Of a DNA stretch of 64,000 bases, positions 22,550 through 35,404 are shown piece after piece. Every line of letters begins with the position of its first letter. Position 1 is the stretch's first letter. A program made the translations under genes and the position numbers. This stretch comes from Capsicum annuum (taxonomy: Eukaryota; Streptophyta; Magnoliopsida; Solanales; Solanaceae), in NCBI RefSeq assembly GCF_002878395.1, contig NC_061115.1:214309779-214373778 (forward strand), written 5' to 3'. The notes beneath the pieces were generated by a model. That model did not search any database. It was not told the origin of the DNA and saw only the letters and a list, made by a program, of their open reading frames with translations.

Positions 22550-24900
22550 GACGTGGGAGAGTATGATATACTCTTCAAAAAAGTGTTTAAAATATTATTT
22601 TTAGTGGGTTCAGGAGTTCAGATGACAAACATGTAAGTAGAAGTGTGCAACTTATAAAACCGACTACAAGGGTCCATCGAACCATTTTGCCTAAATTAAA
22701 AAAAGGGGATAAATGGGTCCACAATATTATTAAATTAGAAAATATAAAGTTGCTTAAACAATTAAGACAGTTATTCGACAATTATATTAGTTGTTTCAAC
22801 AACTATCAAAATAACTTTGCATAGTTATTAAACAACTTTACAAAGTTGTCGAATAATTTTGATAGTTATTGAGATAATCTTTTTTAATTATTGAGGCGAA
22901 AATATTTAAATTTTTAAAATTTAGAGCGCCATCACTTAATTGAGAAACGTATTTATTTAAGGTCCCTTCTCAAACCCCAAAGTTTGGTATAACACTCAAC
23001 TAAGAGTTCCACAAATATTATAGGACTAGTTACTAATAGCCCGTGTAAGGCACCGGCTCAATAAATATTTTAAAAAAAATTATTTTAATTATTGTGATTT
23101 ATAGTATTTTTCACATATTTTTTAAAAATATATAACAGATTATTCTTTTTAGATATTTTAAGTTGTTAACTATTGTAATTTATAATATTTTTTTATTTAA
23201 ATTTCAAATGTTTATATGATCATAAAGTGATATAGTAAAGTTACGATTGAAACAACAAAACAGACATATCTTAATGACTCAAAACAACTAACTAGAAATG
23301 ATATATCAAAATTATTATAAAAAATACTTGTAAAAAAATTTAAATGGTCATAATAATTAATTAGGAGTGACATAGTAAAATCATAAGTGAAACAGCGAAC
23401 CAGACATGTCTAATTAAAAGTGATATAACAAATTACTATACAAAAATATTTGGGTGAAGCAGCTAGAACAGACATGTCATAAATATCTATTTTACTTTTT
23501 TATTAAATATTATTAATTTTATAATACATAAATAAAATTATAATATTAATTAGAGATGATATAATAAAATGATGAAAAAAACAACTTATGAAGTAGGCAG
23601 GAGAAACAGGCATGTTGATGGTGACCTGCCTACTTCTCCTCCTCATTCCCTCTTATAAGATATACTAGATATCAATGGCCCGTGCCAATATATATTATCT
23701 TTTGTGTTAAATTATGTGACACAAATAGAATTTAGATAATCAATCATTAAAATTATTTAAGTTTTTACTTATTGTGATTTATAATTTTTTTTCTTCTATT
23801 TCAATTTAAGCGACACTGATATAATTTTTAGAGTCAGCCAAATATTTTATATCTTTTAAATTTTGTAAGTTGTTAATTTAATAATTTATAATTTCTTGTA
23901 CATAATTTTTCAACAAGACTCTCTTTGCCCCGATTTATGTGGCACAGATAAAGTTCAACTATCAATCTATTTTTTTAATATATATTTTTATATTAAGTTC
24001 TTAATATTGTTATTTACAATATACTTTATCTCATTTTCAAATGATATATGTTACTTTATGTCTTACTCTGTTCCATTCCAATGCAATTTATGTGGCACTA
24101 ATATAATTCTGACAGTCAATTAAATTTTTTATGTTGACATATAATTTTTCTAATGTTTAGATGACCATAATAATTAATTAGGAGTGATATAATAAAATTA
24201 CGATTGAACAACAAAGCAAACATATTTTAAATAACTCATGATAACTTATTAGAAGTGATATAACAAAATTACAATAAAAAATAGATATGAAAAAAATAAG
24301 CGGGCCTCGTATAAGATATCAAGTTAATTTAAAACATCAATAGTTTTTTTTTTTTATGTAACTTTTTAATACTTAGATGACGGATAATAATTAATTTGCG
24401 ATGAAATAGTAAAATTATGGTTGTAGCATCTGAAGCAGACATATCTAAAATGTCCATTTTTTAAAAATTAAATATTATTATTTTCTTAATACTTAAATAA
24501 TATACAATAATTAATTAAGGGCGGTATCGTAAAATTATGAAGGAAACAGGCACGACGAATATAGTAAAATCACGAAGGAAGCAGGCACGACAACCTTCAC
24601 CTGCTTCCCTAGTTAATTTATCTTTTTTTTTTTGTTTATTTTAGCTTTTTTATTAAATATTATTAATTTTTTTAATATTTAAATGACGCATAATAATTAA
24701 TTTGGGATGAAATAGTAAAATTACAATTGAAGCAGGTGAAACAGACGTATCTAAAATGTTTATTTTATTTTTTTTATTAAATATTATTAATTTTTTAATA
24801 CGTAAATGATATATAATAATTAATTAAGAGTAATATCATAAAATCACATAGGAGGTCCGTGACCTTCACCGGCTTCCCTTCACTCTTCCATATATTAGAA
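22550..24900. repeat. Degenerate AT-rich tandem repeats
   Basis: From 23020 to 24900 a loose unit recurs at least seven times: ATAATTAATTAGGAGTGATA, ATAGTAAAATTA, then a GAAGCAGACATATCTAAAAT-like block and TTATTAAATATTATTAATTT. Units vary from about 150 to 300 bp. Short near-repeats CCCGTGTAAGGCACCGG (23041) and GGCCCGTGCCAATA (23677) also occur. An inverted motif around 22780-22880 (CAACTATCAAAATAACTT) forms a small foldback. No gene is visible, and 24900-25960 shows only AT-rich spacer. Confidence 0.55.
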
Positions 24901-25964
24901 AGTAAAATAAAGGAACCTCATAGGCGTTAGTTGTCAAATAATTAAGCTTTGATTTGAGTTTTGGGAATGAAGTAATTAAGTTTTAAATACAAAACAATTT
25001 GGTAAACAACAATTAAGCTTCAGTTTTGTGTTAGGTCAACAATATAGATATTTACTAGCCAATGCACCTCAATAGTTCAATTTAGACTCTTTTCATTTTT
25101 ATATTCATTAAAATTGGTTATCTAATTTTTTTATTGACATACAAATAGTGTTTTATATATCAAATTAATATAATTTATTATAATTAAGTGATTCAATGAA
25201 GTAAAATATATATTAATAAGTAAGTCTTAATTTCAACTATTTAATTAATATTTATAAAATAAAATTATTGTCTTTACGTAAATCTATAACTTTTGAGTTA
25301 AAGTCTCCCTGTCCAAGTTCCTTTTATGATTTGGATTGAGTTGTATTGCTAGATATTAAAATTCTATTTTTATAAAAAAAAATTGTGAGTCGAGGATTTG
25401 TCACGAAATAATCTCTATATCCCTACAAAGGAAAAGGAAGATGTGTGTACATACTATCATTTTCGAACTTCACTGTGAGATAGTTAAAATAAGAAAGTGA
25501 AAAAATGCTTATTTTCTCAAAATAAAAAAAAAAACCACAAAAAATATGTTCCTTCATAGTGATCACACTTTTTTTTTTTTAATACACTTGCGATTCATTT
25601 GACCATAGATAGTATTCAATATATTTTACAATACATTTTTGTTTTATTCTGGAATATTTGTTTGGCCATATGTAAAACACTTTAAGAGTCGTTTTCACCG
25701 ATTTTTGTTTTAGTTTTTACATTTTTTATTTTTTATTTTAAATTCTTTTTTTAATGAAATAATCTCATTTTCATTAAATTTATTTCCACTTTATATATAT
25801 ATATTTTCCAAAAAATATATATAAATTTTGAATATTAACTCTAAAATAATATGATCAAGCACAACTTTTTCCAGTTTCACTTTATTTTAATAAATTGAAG
25901 TATTTTTTTTTATTTTCATGACCAAAAATTACCTATGGTGTCGGTAAAAAATTAAATTTATCAC

Positions 25965-26115
25965 CAAAGGATATGGTGCAGTGGATGTGCTGCTACTCTC
26001 TGATCTCGGTTTGAGCCCCTTGGTATGAAAAATCTTTGGTAGAAAACACTACCTCTGACCCTATCCGATACAAATTCAAATTAATCGGGTTTCAATGCGA
26101 ATACCGAACACAAGA
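25965..26115 (+). mobile_element. tRNA-derived SINE (family B)
   Basis: AAGGATATGGTGCAGTGGAT resembles a tRNA A-box region and CTCGGTTTGAGCCCCTTGG a B box, followed by a body ending GCGAATACCGAACACAAGAG. A relative is at 38652-38815. It lies about 300 bp upstream of the O-fucosyltransferase start. Confidence 0.6.
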
Positions 26116-26424
26116 GCAAGAGGGGAACCAACAACAAAAAGAAATGATTGAACTTAAATTCTAATAATCCTTTAAAACTTAAATTACCAGTTGATGTGAT
26201 TAGCCATTGATTATACATACACCAGGTACAAATTTCTAAATATTAACAAACCACTGACTTCCATAACGCGCTTAATACCGCTACGGCATCTAATTACTAA
26301 TACAAATCGTTTCCTATTTATTACTCCCATTTTTTTAGCCTTCAATGTCCATAGTGTCGGTATATTTCTCTCCTAACCTTCACGTCATTCTCATTTATCC
26401 GATCTCAACAACAACAGCAGCAAA

Positions 26425-29400
26425 ATGCGAAGGTAAATTCACATAAATCATACTTCAAATCTGCAAAATTTCCATCATTTTGATTGAATAAAGCTTTGGA
26501 TCTGATGTGTATACAGGCCTGGATATCGGCAACCGCTGAAACAGCAATTAGGTGGTGTTAAGGCAATGTTTATAAGGCTATCAATTGCTGTTATTGTTCT
26601 CGTGATTTGTATGTTCATGCTTATGACTGCTATGTCCAGTAGTTATAGTAGCACTTCTTCAGCTGAGGTAATTGCAGCTTTATGCTGTTTGTAGTTTTGT
26701 TTAGTTGCTTAATTTTAGGAGTTAATGGTCAAAAACACATGTAAAGTATCCCAGTGTTTTTGAGTTGAATTTTGTACCTGAACTATTAGGTGTGCGACTT
26801 TTCTACTTGAATTATCAATCAGTTGCTGTTATTGTTCTCGTGATTTGTTTGTTCATGCTTATGACTGTGATATCCAGTAGTAGTAGTAACACTTCTTCAG
26901 CTGAGGTAATTGCAGTTTTATGCTGTTTTTAGTTTTGTTTAGTTGCTTAATTTTAGGAGTTAATGGTCAAAAACACGTCTAAAGTATCCCAGTGTTTTTG
27001 AGTTGAATTTTGTACCTGAACTATTAGGTGTGCGAGTTTCCTAGCTGAACTATCAGTAATTGATTATCAAGGCACACCTAAAGTTTTTCGGTTTTTGGGT
27101 TTCATACCTAAACTATCAGGTGTGTGAATTTCCTATTGAGATATCGTAATTATTTATCAAAAACAGCTCAACTATCAATTGTTCACTTTCCCTAACTGAA
27201 TTATGGTGATATTAAGTTGTTTGTAAATTAGCTTGGTTTACTTTTTGTAGTTTTTTCAGTTGCTTAAAAACATGCCTAAAGTATCCCTTTTTTTGAGTTT
27301 CATAATCGAACTAGTAGGTGTGCGAGTTTCCTATCTGTATTGTCACCAACTGTTTATCAAAGCACATTTAAAGTATTCCGTTTTTTTGAGTTTCATATCT
27401 GAACTATCAGGTGCATAGGTGCATGTGTTTCCTACTGGTGAACTGATTATCAAAACACTCCTCAACTATTAAGTGTTTGAGTTTCATACATGAAATTTCA
27501 GGTAGGAAAATTGAACAATTAATAGTTAAGGTGTTTTTTTTTATAAATACTTGGTGATAGTTCAGGTGGAGAACTCACACACTTGGTAGTTTAAATATGA
27601 AGCTCAAAAAGTCGGGATACTTTGATTGTGTTTTTGACCATTAACTCTTTCTTTTCAGTTGTTTAATTTGATTTAAAATGTGGTAATTTAGATAGGAAAA
27701 GATATATATTTGCTGTTAAAATTAATTTTGTAACGAATCTGCAGTTGATTACTCTCATAGATTTGATTTAGTGATATTCTCAAATTTTGTGATTAGCCTG
27801 GCTTGCTTTGTTGTTTTTAGTTAATTTTATCAGAAATGTGGTGATTTAGTTAGAAAAGAATTTTCCTATATGCTGTCATCGTTCTCGTGATTTGTATGTC
27901 CATACTTACGTCTGCAATGTCGAGTAGTAATAGTGACTGTTCTTCAGCTGAGGTATTGTGTTTCAGCTGTTTGTAATTAGCCTGGTTTGCTTTTTGTAGT
28001 TTTTTAGTTGCTTAATTTTATTAGAAATGTGGTGATTTAGCTAGAAAAGAAGTCCTATTTGCTGTTGAAATTAGTTTTGTTAGGATTCTGCAGTTGATTA
28101 CTCTTGTAGATTTGATTTAGTAATATTCTCAATTTTTTTGATCTTATTCCATTTTTCGGATTTTCTTAGTAAATTCATATTGACCTTGTTCAACTACTAT
28201 GTAGTATGTACTCCCTCTGTTTCAATTTGTTTGTTGGTTTTGACTTGGCACGTAAGTTAAGAAAGTAAAGACTTGTGAATCTTTTGGTCTTAAATTAAAC
28301 ATACGTAGAATGAACTAAAAATATCTTTTAATCTTATAGTATTAAACAAGCCATGTGGAAAGTTGAAATTAAAAAGTTGCTAAAGAAGGAAAGAGGCATT
28401 CTTTTTGAGACAGAATAAAAAGGAAAGTAAGCCAAACAAATTGAAACGGAGGGAGTAATGTCTATAGGCCTTTAAGTGGCTTTATCTTTGTAATGTCCTT
28501 CTCTAAATTTATTATTTCTATGTTGCTTATTCTTGTGAAAAATTTGGCTTGCTCTTAATCGCCCTTTTAAATACGTTATATCCACCTTTTCGTGAAATAT
28601 TAGTGGTGAGAATAACTCTTCAGATTAGCTAGGTCATATAATCAGTCTAAGTCTATCTGCTTCATATAAGGATGTGTCATTAATTTCACTTAAAACCTCA
28701 GCAAATCAAGGTCTCTAGTTATGTCGGTAAGACTAGATTATAGTCCAAGTAATCGTAATTTAAATTCATAGGCAGTAGATGGTCGTAGAGAGAAGAAAGG
28801 TGGTCTTATCAAATGAGTCTCATTGATTCATGGCATTGCTGTGCTTGCATAGTTGCAAAGATGAGTTGAAAAGGAAAATCACCAGTTTAGACAATGCATA
28901 CTCTCATACAGATGATGCTGTGCTAATTATAGAGTGAGATTTTTGTTTCACTTTACCATTTGGCACTGTATGTGGGCACTGCATTGTGAGCATGTTAGAC
29001 CTGCTGGGTAAGTAGTGAGCTTTCTCCATCACATGCTGTATCACCTCACCCAGCTGGCTTCCGTCCTCCCACATCCTCTTGAGGGTTTCACAAACAGCAA
29101 TCTGCATTGAAGTTCCTCAATTGACAGCATTGTTGGATATGCTCCCGTGAGGATTGCTGTCATCTGGTGAGTGTTCTTAGTTCGATGGGGCAATAAAGCT
29201 GGCAGTGGTGGGGCCTCTGTCCATCCTCCTCCTAGAGCTTCTGCGTCTGATTTCTTCGTAATGGAAGTGTTAACTGTGTTGGTGTTGGCAATGACAATGC
29301 TAAGAAGGCTAGGAGGAGAGTAGAAAGGGAAGAAAGCTTTGTCATACTAGTAGTTAAAAGGCTTGTGAATAGAAGAGCTAAATGGTGCTTGTGACAATGA

Positions 29401-32400
29401 TCATGGTTGTCTTGAAGGGCATTTATAGCAGAGTTAGCGGCAAGCCTTGTGCGATAGCTGAAGGCTGATTGAGAAAATTACGTGACGTAGTTGAGCTTTG
29501 AGGTGGCCAGTTTTAAAGCCTCCACATAAATTTACATGCAAAAGCTGCCAAAAGCACCTAGATTGGATGCTGAATGTAAATTGTCTTTTCAAAACTTTCC
29601 ATAAGCATTTGCGTAGCATACCAGTCTTGGCTGTTTCTGTTTGAGATCACTGTAAACTATTCTGTACTTGGTTTTCTGGAGGTCATACATTAATCTCTTA
29701 ATAGGAATTTATTAAAAAAATATTATTTATGGCTAATGAAAATCTCAGCTACAAATTCGGTTGATGATAGTTCATTTCACGCTGTTTACATTTTTCCTCT
29801 TCTCCAAACAGGATATTGATCATTGCAGAATTTCTGATATGCTCATCTTTGATAACATAAATGCACAACATATAGTATCACATAATACTATCTAATATAA
29901 AATATTGCATGAGCTGAGCTATTTGTCTTACCACATCTCCACTAGGTTTTAGCTATCTTTGTATATAAATATGTAATCTTTTGTCAATTATGGAATCTGA
30001 ACCAGCAGTTCACTTTTCATCAGTTGATTAATGTGTAACGTATTTTTACGTTTTTTTCCTATCTTAGCAGATCAATACGGAGGCACTCTGGGGAACTGCT
30101 GCTTCTGATGGCTGGAGGCCATCATCTACTCCTCGATCTGATTGGCCCCGTATGCAGTTTTACCTATCTATGTCCTAGTCCAATTCTAAATGAACGCAAT
30201 TCCGACCTCAAAATCTACAATGCTGTAGCTTTATGACAACATCCCTCTTATCTTTCTCTCCTTTTGCAGCTCCTCCCAGTGAAAGCAATGGCTATTTACG
30301 GGTTCGGTGTAATGGTGGTCTGAACCAACAACGTAGTGCGGTATGTAACTGATCCCTGGTGTGAGATTATGTTTATTTTTCCATATAATTTATTGAAGTA
30401 AATCCCTCTTACTGCCATATTACTATTTTTTAATCAAAGAACATCAACTTTGGGAAGTAAGTTATAAAGTTAGTCAAGCAACATCAACTTCGAGATGGGG
30501 CAAGATAGGAAGGTTTTTTCGTCTTATTGGAAGGATGGGGCAAGAAGCTAGCGAATAAGAAAGTTAGATTCGGATAGGTAGTTATCGTTTTATCGTCTTG
30601 ACTGCTTCTCATCGTTAATTCTGGTTAACCATGGACTCACCTCAGAATTCGAATGAAAATTTTGGTTGTGATGTATATGACAGGGTCCCTCATAAGCACA
30701 AAAGATTGGTGATACCGTCTGAACAAGTATCTGTTCTTTATTATTAGTCTTAGCAAGATTTATGATGTTCTATGTGAGGTCAATAACTATAGTGAAATGC
30801 TCTGAAAGCTAAGTAATACTAAACTATTGTGAGACCAATAACGTTATGTATGAGTGCATGTTGGCCTCCTAAGGCTCAACATGTCTACAAGATTTTGTTA
30901 AAATGGAGATGTTAAATGAATTTGCAGTCATATAAGATTGCACAAGATTACAAATGATCAGTTCGAATAAAAGATGAAAGTACCAGAATTACAGCATAAT
31001 AAACCCTTCCGTCCTGATTTATGTGTCATACTTTACTTCTCCTTGTCTTTGGCTTAACAGCCATTCTTTTTGTACATTTAGGAAAATGGCTTAGTGTTAT
31101 ATCTGTAGGTTTTAGTAGCTAGGAGCTTTCCCTAATTTTCTTTGTATTGTTTTCAGCATCTTTTTGATGCCAGTCAATATAACAATTACTTCATCAAAAT
31201 GTGTCATACTTTTCTTGTTAGTCAGTTGTCAAAAGAATGTCATACTTCCTTATATAGAAACAATTTAACTTTGAACTTCCATCTTACCCTAAATAAGATG
31301 ATTTATCGCCACACAACATGTCTATGACTTATTTTAGACCACAAGTTTGAAGAGTCTTTTTTTAGAACTCCGTGCTAGTTACTTCTTTGTAGAGATACAT
31401 GTGAGATCTAGAGAACATGTAGTTTCCAGAAAATCCTAATTTCCCTCAAAGACATTTCTTCAGTATTGCACCCAAAGGATGTGGCCTAATGGTATATGAA
31501 GTGGGTGGAGAACCATGAGATCTCAGGTTCAAATCCTAATGGAGGTAAAACACTTGGTGATTCTTCTTATCTGCTTAAGCCTTGTTGGACAAAGTTACTC
31601 AGATTGTGAAATAGGAGGTGCATGCAAGTTGGCTTAGTCACCAAAAAAGGGTAGCCCGGTGCACTAAAGCTACCGCTATGCGCGGAAGTTGGCTTAGACA
31701 CCACCATCATTAAAAAAAAGCACTTTTAATTGTATTGCATTGAACCTTAATAAAGCAAAATGGATAATGAGAATTCATCTAATTAATCTAACTAATTTGG
31801 GATTGATTAGTATCTCTCTTTTCGCGTTTATGTTGTGCATATATTCGGCATAACAAATTCTTGTGACTTTATAGATCTGTAATGCAGTTCTTGCTGCACG
31901 AATAATGAATGCTACACTGGTGTTACCTGAGTTGGATGCAAATTCCTTCTGGCACGATGATAGGTACTTATTTCCTTGAATTCCCTAATTCTTCTACCAT
32001 TTAAAATATGAATCATGACTGGCATTGTTATTTGAGTATATTGCTTAAATCTCTGCACTATAATGACACTGGTTCCGAGTATGTACTCAACAACATGTGT
32101 GGTATTATTCTAAATCTGTTATTAAAGTAGTATACAGGCTGGCCGATGATTTAAAAAGGTAGAAAAGAGTTTATCTAATACTCTTCAAATAGTTTTGTAC
32201 CTTAATGACACGTAGAAATATCACTTTGAGCGTGATACTTGTGCTCTCTATTCTCTTATTTATCTGTTTATTTTTGTTCTTGAAATTTTAACCATCTCAA
32301 AAACTTTTATAAGATCAAAGAAAATGGAAACTTTATGCGTGTAGAAGCATAGTGGTCACGCCCCCAGTAGTTGGTAGATTTTCTCTGATACAGATGACCT

Positions 32401-35400
32401 TTACAGATTAAAGGAAATATAGGAGTTAAAGACAGTTTGAAGTTTAGCCACTCCTCTTGAATCATGGGCCTCAAGACTCTTTAGTTTTCTCTACTTGATA
32501 TTCTGTTGTTAATATTGGATGTGCCACTGAGTGATTTTTCTTTTTTTTGTTTCCGGTCCTGCTCTCCGAAAAGTTCTAGTAGAAAGTATGACTCTTAAGT
32601 AAATCATATGGTTGTTGGCACTTGTTGCACCAGTCTCCTTATCGCTCGAGGAGGAAGATTCTCTTGAGTATTATATTGCTTCATTTTAGACAGTTCCTTA
32701 AAATATTTGTTGGAGTTAGTATGTGTTACCATTAACTTAGTCCCACTAGCTTGCTTTTGATTGATTTATAATTCTCACAAATGTTTTAGTAGTTTTGAGT
32801 TTTTACCATTAACTGCGTCATAGCAAGTAACTTTATTTCTATTAATTCTCAGTGGATTTCAAGGTATCTACGATGTTGAACATTTTATCAAGACATTAAA
32901 GTATGATGTAAAAATAGTGGAAAGCATTCCAGAAATTCGAAAAAATGGAAAGGTCAAGAAGATAAAAGCAAAACAGGTATACATTGCTCCAACTAAATTT
33001 GATCATGTTCTGCTTGAGGCTCTGATGGATTTTAAGAAAGCACTTCTTTTTTCAGATTCGACCCCCTAGAGATGCTCCTATCAGTTGGTATACAACAGAG
33101 GCTCTAAAGGCGATGAAGGAACATGGTGCCATTTATCTTACTCCTTTTTCACATCGACTGGCAGAAGAAATCGATTATCCTGAGTATCAGCGGCTGAGAT
33201 GTAGAGTTAACTATCATGCTCTTCAATTTAAGCCTCACATTGTGGAGTTAAGCACCTCAATCGTCGATAAACTTCGTTCGCAAGGCCACTTTATGACAAT
33301 ACACCTTCGTTTTGAGATGGATATGCTAGCATTTGCTGGGTAAGTTACTCATTTTTGTGTGCACGACACCTTAAGTATATCAAAGCTCAAGTGGTGCTTT
33401 ACTCCCCCATCTTCTGTCCTTTCCTGAGGTGGCCCAAAGGAAAAACAAAACAATGTAACTGAAAAAGAGGTTGAAAGAGAGGAAGAACAGATTCTTCAAA
33501 TCTCTCTCTTTCGTGTTTTTTTTCTCTTTGCCTGTTCCTTTTGTGGCCGGGAAAGTTACGAGCTGATTACAAAACTAATTGCTCGATTCCATTGGGTATC
33601 CTTATCCATTGAAGTACTTCTAGTTGGTGCTAGTTAGTATAGACCAAAATTCTTTTTTTTTTTAAAGCATTGAGTTTGTGATCTGTTTAATCTTGGACTC
33701 AATATCCCAGGTGCTTTGACATATTCTCTCCTGAGGAGCAAAAGATTTTGAAGAAGTATAGGCAAGAAAATTTTGCAGAAAAGAGACTTGTTTATGATGA
33801 AAGAAGGGCAATTGGGAAATGTCCACTAACTCCAGAAGAGGTAATCTTATACTAGATACTTGTACACCATGTGTGGATGTTTGTCAAATTTACACTTTCC
33901 CTGCTTTAAGTTACTTGATTTAAAGCCATCTTAGAATGATTAGATATGTATTATTTGATGAAAGTAGAGGTTAAAGATGCTTAGGATAGCTCTGATGTTT
34001 TGACGATAACAATAGTCCATATCCTATTCGACTCTGTTCTTTTCGCAAAGAGTAACTACACATCTAAGGAAGTATATCTATGTAAAGATGAACTCTAGAA
34101 ATTCATTAAAGAGATTATCCGTTGGAACTTGATCTATCTTTTGTACAATCAGCAAAGAACTCTTTTGGGGATACAACCAGAAGTGCACAAATACGGCACC
34201 AAGAGTGCGTAAATTTCTTGTGGTTCTTCATGATGATATTTTATTAATCTGAGTCTAAAATATTTTTTGAACCATTAAGAAGCCATGACAGAGCAAGGTG
34301 AGTATATTCAAGGTATGAGAAGATCACTGTCTTTTAATATCCTTTTGAGGACTTGAATAAGTTTGTGATAATTTCTCTAATCAGAATTGCACATTATTAA
34401 ATCGAGAATTAGCTCAAATACTAACTTGACTCTATATGAATGGAAGTATTTCAACATTTCTCTTGTTTCATGAAGCTCAACTTTTAACTTGATTTACTTG
34501 TATGTGTGGCAGTGTATACAGTAGAAAACCGTTCAAACAATAGTGAGTTTGATTGATACATTCTTTATGAGTTCTTTAAGTATATATGTTAATACTTGTA
34601 CTGTTCATTGAAAAATTTGAGAATGGTTAACTGGAAAATTCTTTTGTAAAATTTGAGGACGGTAACTGGAAAATTCGTAACTTTCTGTGGCTTTGGTCGA
34701 GGTGCGTGAAAGCTGGCCCCGACACCACGGTTATCCCCAAAAAAGAATTTGTTGTCAGGTAATTGATATTTTCCCTTCTAATCTGGCAGGTGGGTCTAAT
34801 TTTACGTGCAATGGGTTTTGACAACTCTACTAGGATATACCTTGCTGCGGGTGATCTCTTCGGTGGTGAGCGATTCATGAAACTTTTCCGTTCCATGTTC
34901 CCCCGCTTGGAGAACCATAGTACAGTGGACACCACAGGTGAGCTGGGAAAAAACACAATGGGCTTGTTAGGTTCAGCTGTGGATTATATGGTTTGTCTTC
35001 TCTCTGATATTTTCATGCCAACATATGATGGACCAAGTAATTTTGCGAACAATCTCCTTGGTCACCGGCTATACTATCGTTTTCGCACGACAATCCGACC
35101 TGATAGGAAAGCGCTAGCTCCTATCTTTATCAATCGTGAAAAGGGTCAGACAGCTGGTTTCGAGGAAGCAGTTAGGCGTGCCATGTTAAAAACAAACTTC
35201 GGTGGACCTCATAAACGGGTCTCACCCGAATCATTTTATACCAATTCTTGGCCTGAGTGCTTTTGTAAAAAATCAGCTGTAAATCCTGCTGATAAATGTC
35301 CATCAGATGATGTTCTTGCAACCTTAAATAGCCAACTGGAGAATGAAGGTATAACTGACTTTGAGTCAAGCGGATCAAATTTGACGTCAGCTGTGGATGA

Positions 35401-35404
35401 ATAG
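26425..35404 (+). CDS. O-fucosyltransferase family protein, 9 exons
   Basis: Exons: 26425-26432, 26517-26667, 30071-30149, 30270-30340, 31875-31963, 32853-32976, 33056-33339, 33711-33840, 34790-35404. All borders are GT-AG with agreeing phase; the sum is 1551 nt or 516 aa. The first exon has 8 nt. A short basic N-terminus and one hydrophobic segment (about residues 20-43) predict a type II Golgi membrane protein. Family motifs: YLRVRCNGGLNQQRSAICNA, ARIMNATLVLPELD, FMTIHLRFEMDMLAFAGC, TRIYLAAGDLFGGERFM, GSAVDYMVCLLSDIFMPTYD and GPSNFANNLLGHRLYY. These place it in the plant-specific O-FucT-like glycosyltransferase group near At2g44500/At1g04910. Plant members include cell-wall and protein-modifying enzymes; this one's acceptor is unknown. 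The HLRFEMDMLAF segment holds the conserved Arg of the donor-site region. It is transcribed divergently from NOC4. Confidence 0.92.
26560..27960. repeat. Duplicated copies of exon 2 in the next intron
   Basis: The last ~80 bp of exon 2 plus the downstream intron (GCTGTTATTGTTCTCGTGAT ... CTTCTTCAGCTGAGGT) recur at about 26815-26905 (period 238 bp) and, more diverged, at 27870-27955. Each copy keeps a GAG|GT donor-like end. Copy 2 would be out of frame after exon 1, so it is not an obvious alternative exon. Between them are degenerate repeats of CCTGAACTATCAGGTGTGCG. Confidence 0.8.
28211..28455. mobile_element. Stowaway-like MITE, 245 bp
   Basis: It begins CTCCCTCTGTTTCAATTTGT and ends with the near-perfect inverse (...AAACGGAGGGAG). 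TA flanks both ends (28209-28210 and 28456-28457), the Tc1/Mariner target. It is noncoding and lies in intron 2 of the O-fucosyltransferase gene. Confidence 0.88.
28900..29355 (-). other. Possible degenerate gene fragment, not identified
   Basis: On the minus strand, an ATG near 29349 opens MTKLSSLSTLLLAFLALSLP, which looks like a secretory signal peptide. The frame soon ends, and other frames carry EALGGGWTEAPPLPALLPHR and IAVCETLKRMWEDGSQLGEV down to 28904. Shifted frames would suit a decayed small secreted-protein gene. I cannot name the family; a remote likeness to cystatin-type inhibitors is weak. It lies in O-fucosyltransferase intron 2. Confidence 0.25.
31474..31700 (+). mobile_element. 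SINE (family A) with a truncated SINE inside
   Basis: GGATGTGGCCTAATGGTATA and GATCTCAGGTTCAAATCCTA form a tRNA-like head, and the body runs to AAGTTGGCTTAG. At 31626 and 31686 that 12-mer is repeated, flanking AAAAAAGGGTAGCCCGGTGC...GCTATGCGCGG. This is the 3' end of an Au-like SINE in minus orientation, 5'-truncated to about 43 bp, with its A/T tail and a target duplication of 12 or more bp. Confidence 0.7.
34697..34743 (+). mobile_element. 5'-truncated SINE (family A) tail
   Basis: GTCGAGGTGCGTGAAAGCTG followed by GCCCCGACACCACGGTTATC matches the 3' end of the family-A SINE seen complete at 19285 in the opposite orientation. It lies shortly before the last exon of the O-fucosyltransferase gene. 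Confidence 0.65.
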
